DNA from: Thermoplasmata archaeon
Lineage (GTDB): Archaea > Thermoplasmatota > Penumbrarchaeia > JAEHCK01
Assembly (NCBI GenBank): GCA_020696345.1
Contig: JAEHCK010000010.1
Location: 1-64,000 of the forward strand
Direction: 5' to 3'
Length of the DNA stretch: 64,000 bases
How positions within the stretch are numbered: the first letter of the stretch is position 1; every line of letters begins with the position of its first letter. Positions 54,578 through 63,815 of the stretch are shown here, piece by piece. Position numbers and translations under genes: made by a program. The notes beneath the pieces are model-generated. The model did not search any database. It saw only the letters and a list, made by a program, of their open reading frames with translations, and was not told the DNA's origin.

Positions 54578-55810
54578 ATGGCTCACGAGAATAAATTATT
54601 TTCATTGACATTGAAACATGCACAATGGCGTATGCACGAGACTTTGAATTTAATACCATCGGAGAACATAACCTCACCACAGGTACGCGAGCTGCTGGCG
54701 AGTGATCTTGGCCATAGATATACATTAATGGTGAACAGTACTATTCACGGAGTGTATATTAATAATGCATATGGGGGCACGAAGTTTACAGATCAGATAG
54801 AAACCGAGTCAGAGGAGATCGCAAAACATGTATTTGGCGCAAGATTTTGTACATTAAAACCACTCTCTGGCCATATTGCGGGCATGATCATGCTGTTTTC
54901 ATTGTGTGCACGTAATGATCTGATCATGGCGATAAGCGCCGATCTCGGCGGATATGATGGGTATATGGCCGGATATATGCCCGATAAACTTGGCCTGCAT
55001 GTGGATTGCCTTCCGTTCGTGGAGCGTGATTGGAATGTGGATTTCGAGATTGCACCCAAACTAATACGTAAAAATAAACCGCGGTTGGTAATCTTGGGTG
55101 CATCTTTTATTTTATTTCCATATGACATTAAACCGATACGCGAGGCGTGTGACGATGTAAACGCGTTTTTAGGATATGACGCTTCACATGTATTGGGTTT
55201 GATCGCGGGTGGCGAATTTCAAAAACCATTGAAAGATGGTGTGGACTTGGTTGTGGGCTCCACACATAAAACTCTGTTTGGACCACAAGGAGGCTTGATG
55301 ATCACAAACAGAGAGGATGTATTTGATGAGGTCTCGAACAGATTAGCATGGCATACACTTGATAACCCGCACCAAAATAGGATAGCCGCCTTAGGTCAGG
55401 CACTCTTGGAGGCGAAAGAATTTGGTTCCGAGTATGCGAGACAGATCATTAAGAACTCTAAGAGACTGGCCAATGCACTCAACGATCTCGGCATACCGGT
55501 TTTGTATGCTCATAAAGATTTCACGCAGTCACATCAAGTCTTATTAGATCTAAATAGAATCAGATCGGAATTTGGCCTAAATTCGACTGAGTTAATGAAT
55601 TTATTAGAAAGTGAGAATATGATCATTGATGCAGTGGGTAGATTAGGCACCAACGAGATGACCCGCCGCGGGTGCAAAGAAGACGATATGGAAAGAATTG
55701 CAGAGTTTTTCACTCGGATCGTTAAGGGAAAAGAGAAGAAAATTAAAAATGAGATAATCGAATTCTTAAAAGATTGCAAATTAACCTATTGCTTTGATGA
55801 TAAAAAATAA
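54578..55810 (+). CDS. Serine hydroxymethyltransferase-like PLP enzyme
   Basis: 410 residues. The fold-type I PLP pattern of GlyA is clear: LNLIPSENITSPQVRELLAS near 22-41, HRYTLM, FGARFCTLKPLSGHIAG, then FLGYDASHVLGLIAGGEFQ and the cofactor lysine in GSTHKTLFGPQGG (K231). It converts serine and tetrahydropterin to glycine and methylene-tetrahydropterin, which would supply the MetF substrate. It is more divergent than standard GlyA (HRY in place of NRY, a short C-terminal domain), so a related aldolase activity is possible. Confidence 0.8.
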   Translation: MAHENKLFSLTLKHAQWRMHETLNLIPSENITSPQVRELLASDLGHRYTLMVNSTIHGVYINNAYGGTKFTDQIETESEEIAKHVFGARFCTLKPLSGHIAGMIMLFSLCARNDLIMAISADLGGYDGYMAGYMPDKLGLHVDCLPFVERDWNVDFEIAPKLIRKNKPRLVILGASFILFPYDIKPIREACDDVNAFLGYDASHVLGLIAGGEFQKPLKDGVDLVVGSTHKTLFGPQGGLMITNREDVFDEVSNRLAWHTLDNPHQNRIAALGQALLEAKEFGSEYARQIIKNSKRLANALNDLGIPVLYAHKDFTQSHQVLLDLNRIRSEFGLNSTELMNLLESENMIIDAVGRLGTNEMTRRGCKEDDMERIAEFFTRIVKGKEKKIKNEIIEFLKDCKLTYCFDDKK

Positions 55811-55887
55811 AAAAAAATATATTAAAAATTCGTTCGGCACATGAAAATTGAATATTGGTTGACCTTGAACAATGATCGGGGCGGTAC

Positions 55888-56415
55888 ATGACTTTAAAAA
55901 TAATCGATGTTGCAGGCTTAAAAAATTCGGGTAAAACAACTGTAATTGAAAATATTATTTCAGAGATGAGTTCCCGTGGTTACAGGGTTGGGACAGTTAA
56001 GAAAATACACATACCCGATTTTACCATCGATCACGAGGGGAAAGATACATATAGACACAAACATGCAGGGGCGGATTTTGTCATTAGTTTGGCGCCGGAA
56101 GAGATCGCACTGATACGGAATTTAGAAGGACAGCGTGAGTTATCAGCGGTCATGGACCTCATACCGGACCATACAGATTTTTTGATCTGTGAGGAATTGA
56201 ATGAACAGCTGAACGATATCATGTATATCATTACCTTGAAAGATCTAGCCGATCTGGATGAGACGTTTCGGGTCCGGGCGATCGGAAATAAAGTACTGGC
56301 GATCTCGGGTGTGGTTTCAAGTAAAAATGTTACATCTGATAAATATCCGATAATTGATTCCACCACAAAAGATGGTAAGAAGCGGCTTGTTGATATGATC
56401 GTAGAAAGTAAATAA
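55888..56415 (+). CDS. mobB: Molybdopterin-guanine dinucleotide adapter protein MobB
   Basis: 175 residues. It begins IIDVAGLKNSGKTTVIENII with Walker A GLKNSGKTT (10-18), then GYRVGTVKKIH, DTYRHKHAGADFVI and DFLICEELN, which define MobB. It assists attachment of GMP to molybdopterin, so molybdenum or tungsten enzymes should exist in this organism. No moaA or mobA lies nearby. Confidence 0.85.
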   Translation: MTLKIIDVAGLKNSGKTTVIENIISEMSSRGYRVGTVKKIHIPDFTIDHEGKDTYRHKHAGADFVISLAPEEIALIRNLEGQRELSAVMDLIPDHTDFLICEELNEQLNDIMYIITLKDLADLDETFRVRAIGNKVLAISGVVSSKNVTSDKYPIIDSTTKDGKKRLVDMIVESK

Positions 56416-56518
56416 TATTAAATTTTGATAGCAAAACATAAAAAAGATTATATCTATTATGGCACATATCGTGCTTTAACTTATAAATTATATTATTATA
56501 TTATATGAGGTTTTTATT

Positions 56519-57280
56519 ATGCCTAATGATGGCTCCGGTTTCGTTTCTGGGTTATTAGGTAACAAAGGGCTGAAGGCCAGTGATGTTAAACTATGTATTA
56601 TTAATAAATATGATCGCGAGATGTTTTTTCAAAACTTGACGAACTATGGTTGGGAAGAAGTCGAGGACGCGTTCGAGTTTGAACGCAGTTGGTCTGAAAA
56701 GAAGATCCGCAAGGCCGCTCGTGAACATGCTGCAGATGTTAATGCAAACCTATTGGTCGAGGTACGTGATAACGATTACTCAACCAATCCATTTAATGAT
56801 TATGTGTATTATGTTTACCGCAGCACGCCACAAACACGAGGTTTGCCACCACCACCACAAATCACACCACCGGGTATGATGAATCCACAGATGCAAATGT
56901 TGGCCGATCAGCAGCGTGCATTGATGCAGCAACAACAGATGTTACAGCGAATGCAGGTGCAATTCCAGGGACCGCAGGCACCACCACCAACACCACCAGG
57001 TGTGCCACCCGGGCAGGTCTGTGCTCGATGTGGTGGAAACCAAATACAATATATGGCAAATGGTATGGCCAAGTGTATTAAATGTGGTTTCATGTTCAAT
57101 TGGCAGCAGCCACAACAACAACCAATACCACAACAACAAATACCCAATGTCTCACCGCCAGTTCAACCTGGTGCGCCAATACCGCCAGGAACTCGCGTCT
57201 GCCCCAAGTGTGGAAATGCACTTAATGTGTTTCCAGATGGTAGTGCACTCTGCAGCAAATGTGGATTTACGGGTAAATAA
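56519..57280 (+). CDS. Protein with Gln/Pro-rich linker and two zinc ribbons
   Basis: 253 residues. Residues 1-100 form an alpha/beta domain (VKLCIINKYDREMFFQNLTN, then RKAAREHAADVNANLLVEV). A flexible Q/P/M-rich segment follows (about 105-165), then a zinc ribbon (CARCGGN, then CIKCG), a second Gln-rich linker and a C-terminal ribbon (CPKCGNA, then CSKCG). Such ribbon ends are common in archaeal adaptor proteins. A TATA-like run TTATATTATTATATTATATG lies before the gene. Function unknown. Confidence 0.65.
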   Translation: MPNDGSGFVSGLLGNKGLKASDVKLCIINKYDREMFFQNLTNYGWEEVEDAFEFERSWSEKKIRKAAREHAADVNANLLVEVRDNDYSTNPFNDYVYYVYRSTPQTRGLPPPPQITPPGMMNPQMQMLADQQRALMQQQQMLQRMQVQFQGPQAPPPTPPGVPPGQVCARCGGNQIQYMANGMAKCIKCGFMFNWQQPQQQPIPQQQIPNVSPPVQPGAPIPPGTRVCPKCGNALNVFPDGSALCSKCGFTGK

Positions 57281-57336
57281 TTGATCTTAATTTATAACTT
57301 TTTCATTCAATTTATCCATATTGGAGTGTAACTGGA

Positions 57337-58515
57337 TTGGTCAAACGGACAGTTGTCATGGTGGTCACAAAGGATATTCTAAAACCATATCTTGACCTTA
57401 GGGTATTTAAGGAAGCAAAAGCGCTGGTAGAACAGAACTTCAAGGTAACTGTCCTTTGCAGAGTATATTCGTTAAATGGTGTTTGTACAAAGGAGAATTA
57501 TAAAGGTGTTCGAGTACAACGCCAGCTTTGCATAAAGCCCAAAAAAATATCTGGTACAAGGCTTCAGAAGTTATACTATAATCTCGTAAATGTTCGCAGT
57601 ATGGCAAAAATGATCATTGAATTGGATCCCGATATAATACATGCTCATGACCTTAATGCATTACTGGAATGTGTGCTTGCCAAACGTAAACTCAATGTAC
57701 CATTGATATATGATTCACATGAGGATTGGCCGCGTTTGGAGCAGTCCACAGGAAATAATTTGGCGTATGTCAGCGCTATGATCTATGAGAAGTTTTTGTT
57801 GGCACACGTAAATTACATAGTAACAGTAAATCGATCCTTAGCCGAAAGATTCAGAAGTATAAAACCCACATTGATAATACACAATTTTCCCGAAGCTAAG
57901 ACTTTCACACCAAAAGACGAGGTTGAAAAAGAGATCTATAAAAAATATGACCTTCGCAATAAAACAATAATTGAATATCATGGAGTGATCGGACCAAACA
58001 AAGGAACCGATCAATTATTTGCTGCTGCGGCTTTACTTGTTAAGAAACACAAAGATATATTGTTTTTACTTATTGGAGACACATCTGAAAACTATTTGGC
58101 CAAACGCCCTGAACATGGACTGGAAGATTTTGTCATTTTTACAGGACCAGTGGACTATAACTTAATTCCATCATACATTTCTGTTTCTGATATTGGATAT
58201 TTGGTATTACCACCTACTACACAGTATATAATCAGTACCCCTACCAAACTTTTTGAATGCATGCTTCTGGGCAAACCCGTTGTTGCAAATGCAGAATTCC
58301 CCGAAGTTGCCAACGTCATGGGCGGACCGGAAAAGGCACGACCAGGGTTATTGGTGAAATACGATGTTGACGAAATTGTATCTGCTCTAGATAGATTGAT
58401 CGCCAATAGATCATTAAGAAAAAAATACGGAGATAATGGTACTGCAAGAGTTTTAAAGAGTTACACATGGGAAGTAGAAAGAGAAAAATTAATTGAATTC
58501 TATGAACAACTATGA
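57337..58515 (+). CDS. Family 4 glycosyltransferase
   Basis: 392 residues, TTG start with GGAGTG upstream. A GT-B fold: an N-terminal Rossmann KRTVVMVVTKDI, PDIIHAHDLNALLE near 100-113, YDSHEDWPR, and a C-terminal half with IIEYHGVIGPNKGTDQLF and LLIGDTSE. The nucleotide-sugar-binding LPPTTQYIISTPTKLFECML then GKPVVANAEFPE fits GT4. It transfers a sugar from a nucleotide donor, probably in glycan or glycolipid synthesis. It converges with the dehydrogenase gene. Confidence 0.87.
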   Translation: MVKRTVVMVVTKDILKPYLDLRVFKEAKALVEQNFKVTVLCRVYSLNGVCTKENYKGVRVQRQLCIKPKKISGTRLQKLYYNLVNVRSMAKMIIELDPDIIHAHDLNALLECVLAKRKLNVPLIYDSHEDWPRLEQSTGNNLAYVSAMIYEKFLLAHVNYIVTVNRSLAERFRSIKPTLIIHNFPEAKTFTPKDEVEKEIYKKYDLRNKTIIEYHGVIGPNKGTDQLFAAAALLVKKHKDILFLLIGDTSENYLAKRPEHGLEDFVIFTGPVDYNLIPSYISVSDIGYLVLPPTTQYIISTPTKLFECMLLGKPVVANAEFPEVANVMGGPEKARPGLLVKYDVDEIVSALDRLIANRSLRKKYGDNGTARVLKSYTWEVEREKLIEFYEQL

Positions 58516-58525
58516 AACATCAAAT

Positions 58526-59668
58526 CTAATTCACATTGATCTTTTTCAATTGCTCTATAATCTTATTTGTTACAGCAGATGGATCAGCATCTCCACCGAC
58601 TTCAATAGGCAGAGATCTTCCATTTTTAAAGTAATTCTCAACGGCTCTGGATAGATCACCAGCACTTTGTTGTAAGATATCATCGTCTTTTCGCTCACCC
58701 AACCATTTCAACATCATTTGCATGGAAAGTATCATTCCAATAGGGTTGGCAATATTTTTCCCGGCAATATCGGGTGCCGAGCCGTGCACAGGCTCGAACA
58801 TTCCAGAATCAACGCCAATATTGGCACTTGGCGCCATGCCAAGACCGCCCTGCAGCACCGCCGCCAGATCGGTTAATATGTCTCCAAATAGGTTAGTTGT
58901 CACGACCACATCGAAGTTTTCAGGATTTTGAAGTAATGCCAGTGTGAATGCGTCAACAAATTTATGGTCCCGGCCTATCTCGGGATAATCCCAGGCAACC
59001 GAATTATATGTCTCACGAAAAAGCCGACAACCGTTCAACACATTAGATTTATCTACACATGTAACGCGCCTTTTACCATCTACAGGTGCGCCTGAACGGC
59101 CGCGAGCCAACTCAAAAGCAAATCTTGTAATTAGCTCAGAACCCTTTTTTGTTATAATGCGTTTGTCTGTTACCTCATCAGACACTCCAGATAGTGCAGA
59201 ATCTTCATTTTTTTGAATGGCATAAAATCCTTCTGTGTTTTCACGAACGATCACCATATCCACATTTTCCACGGGCCAAAGCGGCCGAAACTCGCCAGAG
59301 ATATTATGCATTATATTGGGGAATAACATCACAGGCCGTACATTGGCATACAGACCCAACCCGGACCGGAGGCCTAAGACGATAATACGGCCGGGGCTAT
59401 GTTCGCCAACGGCGAGTGTTTTGGCATTATCCGCACGACCTATTGCACCCAATAAAACGGCGTCTGCAACATCTCGGCATAACTCAAAAGTACCCTCTGG
59501 CCATGGCTCACCGGTTTCATGCAAATATTCAAATCCACACGGACGTTCAATAAGCTCAAGATCCAAATTGTGGAGTTCACTAATGGTGATCAAAACTCGT
59601 TTTGCCTGGTCCATGACCTCCGGACCAATACCGTCACCAGGCAGCATCACGATCTTATATGTGGTCAT
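58526..59668 (-). CDS. Isocitrate/isopropylmalate dehydrogenase family enzyme
   Basis: 380 residues. The beta-decarboxylating dehydrogenase family is evident: MLPGDGIGPEVMDQAKRVL, LRSGLGLYANVRP, VIVRENTEGFYA, CVDKSNVLNG, YPEI, and FEPVHGSAPDIAGKNIANP. RENTEG is the form seen in isocitrate, homoisocitrate or tartrate-type enzymes rather than the usual VRELTGG of LeuB, so the substrate is uncertain. It uses NAD(P)+ and a divalent metal. AGGGTAAGG precedes the ATG. Monocistronic by its neighbours. Confidence 0.82.
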   Translation of the reverse strand: MTTYKIVMLPGDGIGPEVMDQAKRVLITISELHNLDLELIERPCGFEYLHETGEPWPEGTFELCRDVADAVLLGAIGRADNAKTLAVGEHSPGRIIVLGLRSGLGLYANVRPVMLFPNIMHNISGEFRPLWPVENVDMVIVRENTEGFYAIQKNEDSALSGVSDEVTDKRIITKKGSELITRFAFELARGRSGAPVDGKRRVTCVDKSNVLNGCRLFRETYNSVAWDYPEIGRDHKFVDAFTLALLQNPENFDVVVTTNLFGDILTDLAAVLQGGLGMAPSANIGVDSGMFEPVHGSAPDIAGKNIANPIGMILSMQMMLKWLGERKDDDILQQSAGDLSRAVENYFKNGRSLPIEVGGDADPSAVTNKIIEQLKKINVN

Positions 59669-59794
59669 CCTTACCCTGAATCCTTTACAAATTTAATAAT
59701 ATTTGGCTGATTAAGGAGTTATGTTTAAATTGACACATTATATTACACCGATCGAATTACAATACAAAAATATCCATTAGAGTGGAGATAGTAA

Positions 59795-61360
59795 ATGATA
59801 TGGCTTAACATGGGAGAGATGGTCAAGGTCAATGCCAAAAAGTTTGGAGATAAACTGGCGTTAAAAGATGTTAGAAAGCAATTATCGTTCAGGCAGTACA
59901 ATACACGAACTAATCAATTGGCAACCGGTTTGTTAAAGCTTGGACTTCAAAAAGGCGATCGTGTTGCCGTGCTGCTTTATAATTGCCTGGAATATATGGA
60001 GATCTATGTTGCGGCGGCCAAAATCGGTATTGTGATCGTGCCGATCAATTGGCGGCTGGTGGGGGCCGAGATACAATATATAGTTGATAATTCAGAAGCA
60101 AAAGGATTTATCGTTGGCGAACAATTTATTGACCGCGTTAACAGTATAAAAGAAGATCTACCCAAGGTTGCCAAAGAAAATTATATCTCTATAAATTTTG
60201 AAGATAAGCGTTTTGAAGGGTATCGAGATTATGAAGATGTTGTGGCGCAGGGTGAAGATGTCGAACCTGATATAAAGGTGTACTCGAAAGATACCTGGAT
60301 ACAGATATATACTTCCGGCACTACAGGTGCACCCAAGGGTGTGGTTCGTTCCCATGAATCTTATACTGCGTTTTATCTGCTCAATGCGGTTGATTACCGA
60401 TTTACCGAGCACGATTATGGTTTGATCATAATGCCATTATTACATGTGAACTCCACATTTTATTCATTTGTGTTTACATATTTCGGAGGTAGTGTATACA
60501 TTCACCGTGAGTATGACTTCAAACCTGAAGATTTTTTCGAACTTGTAGACAGGGAGAAAATCACATTCACATCGTTGATCCCGACACATTATGCAATACT
60601 CCTAAGTCTACCCGAAAAAGAGCGCAAGAAATATGATACAAGCTCGATCAAATCATTACTATGTTCTTCCGCACCAGTGCGAAAGCAGACAAAATTGGAT
60701 ATCATGAAAGCATTTCCGAATGCCGGCCTGTTCGAAGCCTATGGTTCTACCGAAGCAGGGTTGGTAACATTATTGAAACCCGAGGACCAATTGAAAAAGC
60801 CAGGATCGATCGGCCAGGAATGCGCGGGCACCGATATTATTAAGATATTAGACGAAAACGGAAACAAAGTTGCAGTTGGTGATGTCGGCGAGCTTTATTC
60901 TCGGGGACCAATGATGTTCGATGAATATTACAAGATGCCAGAAAAGACCGCCAAGTCGTTCATAGGTGATTTCTTTACCGCGGGAGACCTGGTAAAGAAG
61001 GATGAAGATGGGTATTATTATATCGTCGACCGAAAAGATAACATGATCATTACAGGCGGCGAACATGTGTACCCGAGCGAAGTTGAGGACGCAATATCCA
61101 AGCACCCTGGTGTTTTTGATGTTGCGGTGATAGGCGTACCCGATCCGAAATGGGGTGAGGCGGTAATTGCCGTGGTAATTTTAAAGGATGGTCAGACTGT
61201 AACCGAACGTGAGCTCATCGATTTTTGCCGTGATAAGATGGCTGGGTATAAAAAACCCAAAGCCGTGAAATTCATCACCCGGGACGATATGCCGCGAACT
61301 GCCACGGGCAAGATACTGCATCGTGTATTACGTGAAAGATTCAAAGTTGATGATAATTAA
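59795..61360 (+). CDS. Acyl-CoA synthetase (AMP-forming)
   Basis: 521 residues. ANL superfamily: P-loop YTSGTTGAPKGVVRSH (about 171-186), LFEAYGSTEAGLVTLL, ITGGEHVYPSEVEDAISKHP and the terminal catalytic lysine in RTATGKILHR. It activates a fatty or other carboxylic acid to the CoA thioester through an adenylate. It starts at an ATG preceded by GGAGATAG. No beta-oxidation genes lie alongside, so the acid is unknown. Confidence 0.9.
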   Translation: MIWLNMGEMVKVNAKKFGDKLALKDVRKQLSFRQYNTRTNQLATGLLKLGLQKGDRVAVLLYNCLEYMEIYVAAAKIGIVIVPINWRLVGAEIQYIVDNSEAKGFIVGEQFIDRVNSIKEDLPKVAKENYISINFEDKRFEGYRDYEDVVAQGEDVEPDIKVYSKDTWIQIYTSGTTGAPKGVVRSHESYTAFYLLNAVDYRFTEHDYGLIIMPLLHVNSTFYSFVFTYFGGSVYIHREYDFKPEDFFELVDREKITFTSLIPTHYAILLSLPEKERKKYDTSSIKSLLCSSAPVRKQTKLDIMKAFPNAGLFEAYGSTEAGLVTLLKPEDQLKKPGSIGQECAGTDIIKILDENGNKVAVGDVGELYSRGPMMFDEYYKMPEKTAKSFIGDFFTAGDLVKKDEDGYYYIVDRKDNMIITGGEHVYPSEVEDAISKHPGVFDVAVIGVPDPKWGEAVIAVVILKDGQTVTERELIDFCRDKMAGYKKPKAVKFITRDDMPRTATGKILHRVLRERFKVDDN

Positions 61361-61431
61361 ATTATGGAAAATTTAGTACACCATCAGCTTACTAAATTGT
61401 AATCTAATATCATTAAATGTTCGGTTATGTT

Positions 61432-61562
61432 TACCACGAAAGCACGAAAATATCCACAGTACTACCTCTCTTTTAATATTCTTTACAACGAATAGCACGA
61501 ATGTTCGAATACTCGAATAATATTCGTCTATTCGTTGATTCGTCATATTCGTTGTTGTAAAG
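61432..61562. repeat. CCACGAA/ATTCG-type intergenic hairpin repeat
   Basis: Starts at ACCACGAAAGCACGAAAATA. Inner arms CTTTACAACGAATAGCACGAA and TTCGTCATATTCGTTGTTGTAAAG face each other around CGAATACTCGAATAATATTCG. It is similar in words and order to 1596-1760. The remaining gap 61361-61766 has no coding signal. Confidence 0.65.
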
Positions 61563-61766
61563 TGGTAAGTGGCAACATTATAATGACCTCACAAGGTGTA
61601 AGTATTGGACTTTTTTATATTTTGACTCCCGGACTAATAAGCCTTATTTCTTCGTTTTCTTTACCTTTTTAATTTTCTTTTTGGGTTTTATTTGAAAAAG
61701 ATATAATAAAATAACCCATTTAACCTAAATGATTGATTTTCAAAGCAAATCAGTAGGTTATAAAAA

Positions 61767-62495
61767 ATGTTCAAGAAAAAAAAGGTCAAGTTGGGTGAAA
61801 AAAAGAAAGGTTTTAAACATCACCACCTTTGGGAAACCGACATAACCAAAAAAAACCGTTCAATAGTAGTGTTTCAAATTCTTTTTCCTTTCGTTGTGAT
61901 ATTTCTTTTTTATACATTACTTTATTATACATTATCATGGACTATGTTCAGCCGCCTTGGTGCCGGTTCGCTTCTGTATTTTTTACCGCCAGCGGGCAAG
62001 GAATCAGTGATCCCCGGGATGATAAGCAAGAACGTGGATTGGTATCTTGTGATCATTGATATCGTGTTCATCGATGTTATCATTTCAATCTTTTTGATCT
62101 GGAATTTTGATTACGTTAAAAAAGTACCGCTTTTAGGAGGTTTGCTGAAGTTTGTTGAAAAACACAGCCAGAAATATTTAAAAGATAGGAGGTTTGCAAA
62201 AGGCAGTGTATATATCCTGCTGATCTTGTTCGTCATGGTGCCCTTTGAAGGTTCTGGCGGAGCCGCCACAACCATCATCGGGAAGATCATCGGTGTGAAA
62301 CCGTATAAGCTCTGGGCCTGCGTCTGGATCGGTTCTATATTGGGCGTTTCGATTATCACAAAGGCTGCTTTGGAAGCAAAGGCATACATCGGCGAGGATC
62401 TGATTTGGGTAGTTATTGGGATATTTGCTATTGCGGGCATTATTGCAGTTATCAGTTTTGTCAGAGGTCGGTTGAAGGATAAAAAAAAAGGTTGA
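61767..62495 (+). CDS. Small multidrug-export-like membrane protein
   Basis: 242 residues. A Lys-rich start (FKKKKVKLGEKKKG), then transmembrane helices near 32-55, 88-112, 145-165, 175-200 and 212-235. The segment FVMVPFEGSGGAATTIIGKIIGV followed by a hydrophobic helix matches the loop-helix pattern of the PF06695 family (small multidrug export protein). Actual transport has not been shown for most members. Standing alone between a repeat and the Fic gene. Confidence 0.6.
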   Translation: MFKKKKVKLGEKKKGFKHHHLWETDITKKNRSIVVFQILFPFVVIFLFYTLLYYTLSWTMFSRLGAGSLLYFLPPAGKESVIPGMISKNVDWYLVIIDIVFIDVIISIFLIWNFDYVKKVPLLGGLLKFVEKHSQKYLKDRRFAKGSVYILLILFVMVPFEGSGGAATTIIGKIIGVKPYKLWACVWIGSILGVSIITKAALEAKAYIGEDLIWVVIGIFAIAGIIAVISFVRGRLKDKKKG

Positions 62496-62592
62496 AGAAT
62501 GATAAATGACAGACCAACCAGCACAATGCCTGGGAATACAGAGTGTGTTTTTTCGATCCATCTGTTTCCCGAGTTACCGCTCCCACCATTAC

Positions 62593-62733
62593 CTACCTTT
62601 TCTTGGAATTTGGCAACGGTTTGATCCCAAACAACATCCTCGTCACCTTGTTCGGTTTCACGACCATACTCAATAATCCCGTCCCGATCAAGAGCAAGCT
62701 GACGACTTGGAGTACCAGAATCTTTTTTCTCAT
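62593..62733 (-). CDS. Possible small single-helix membrane protein (46 aa)
   Basis: From the ATG at 62733, GAGG lies 9 bases upstream. 46 residues: a basic start MRKKIL, one hydrophobic helix (VLQVVSLLLIGTGLLSMVV) and a basic tail ending LPNSKKR. It lies 60 bases after the Fic stop on the same strand. An overlapping plus-strand frame also looks hydrophobic because of base composition, so coding status is uncertain. Confidence 0.3.
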   Translation of the reverse strand: MRKKILVLQVVSLLLIGTGLLSMVVKPNKVTRMLFGIKPLPNSKKR

Positions 62734-62792
62734 ATATTTCATTACCTCATCTTTATTGTCGGTTCCCGAATCCTTTGACGGGGCAGCGGCTA

Positions 62793-63746
62793 TCAATAGT
62801 TCTCAATTATAGTATGAAAGTTCTTATATGTCTTTTTAGCCTGTTTCAGCACGAATTGATAATATGTTTTCATATTCTTTCCAGTCAATCCTTTGGATAT
62901 CGAGTTGAAATACGCCTTGGAATTCCCAGAGTAGATGATAATCGGGAAATATTTTTGGCTCATTAGGATCTTGTTCATTATTAATCGCCCAGTCCTACCA
63001 TTTCCATCCAGGAACGGATGGATGTGTTCATAAGAAAGGTGAAAATCCATTGCTAGTTTCAACGGATGTGTTTGCCGTTTATTCTTTTTATATTGACCAA
63101 GAAGGTTGGAGAGTCTTGGAATCACCATGTCGGGAGGAACAGTTTCCATATTGTTTACGATATTGCTTACGGTCTTGAAACCCCGCGGGTATGGTTCCCC
63201 ATTCTGCATTGTCAGGTCTTTTGTGAGAATGTAATACAGCTTTTTGACGGAACCAATATTGAATTTAAATCCTTTCTGTATGTATTTCATAGCTTCTATA
63301 GAATTATGGACCTCCAGAACCTCGTTTGCGTTCTGATATCTGGAGTTTCCGGATTCTATGATTCTATTTACCTCCTCGGCAGGAATCTTTGAACCTTCAA
63401 TATTGTTGGAATTAAATATGAACTCCTTGGCAAATTCGGTTAATATGCCGTCTCCTACATTCTTTACTTCGATTTGGTTGTTTATCTTTATGGACATCAA
63501 TTCAATATCGAAAAGAAGCTTTTGATTATACGCGATCTCAAGGTTCTCGATCAAGGGCCGTCTAAGCTCAAATTCCTTCCTGGAGATGACGTCAAGGTTC
63601 CGTCTCAAGAAATCTCTCGAATCCAAGGTCGATATGTTCTTTCCGATATGTTCGTGTATCCTGAAGCTTCGACCCATTAGACTAAATTTCTTGACGAATG
63701 TAACATATTCTGTATCGTTAACCTTCTTGATCTCCAAATATGACAT
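62793..63746 (-). CDS. Fic-domain protein with N-terminal inhibitory helix
   Basis: 317 residues. The Fic active-site loop is HPFLDGNGRTGR (243-254) with catalytic H243 and the nucleotide-binding residues intact. An upstream motif SNNIEG (113-118) fits the (S/T)xxxE(G/N) inhibitory helix of class II Fic proteins, in which E117 would block ATP. Fic enzymes attach AMP or related groups to target proteins. The N-terminal 90 residues are a Fic_N-like region. No separate antitoxin gene is needed in this class. The target is unknown. Confidence 0.88.
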   Translation of the reverse strand: MSYLEIKKVNDTEYVTFVKKFSLMGRSFRIHEHIGKNISTLDSRDFLRRNLDVISRKEFELRRPLIENLEIAYNQKLLFDIELMSIKINNQIEVKNVGDGILTEFAKEFIFNSNNIEGSKIPAEEVNRIIESGNSRYQNANEVLEVHNSIEAMKYIQKGFKFNIGSVKKLYYILTKDLTMQNGEPYPRGFKTVSNIVNNMETVPPDMVIPRLSNLLGQYKKNKRQTHPLKLAMDFHLSYEHIHPFLDGNGRTGRLIMNKILMSQKYFPIIIYSGNSKAYFNSISKGLTGKNMKTYYQFVLKQAKKTYKNFHTIIENY

Positions 63747-63815
63747 CGCATACTAAAAAGGTTGTAATCCTTAATTAACTTTTACCTCCTAGGCAGGAAA
63801 ATCTAGAAAGTTATT

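Noticed and set aside
62543-62812. Plus-strand 89-codon hydrophobic frame
   Set aside because: It overlaps the 3' end of the Fic gene and a better-supported minus-strand small membrane frame. It has no ribosome binding site.
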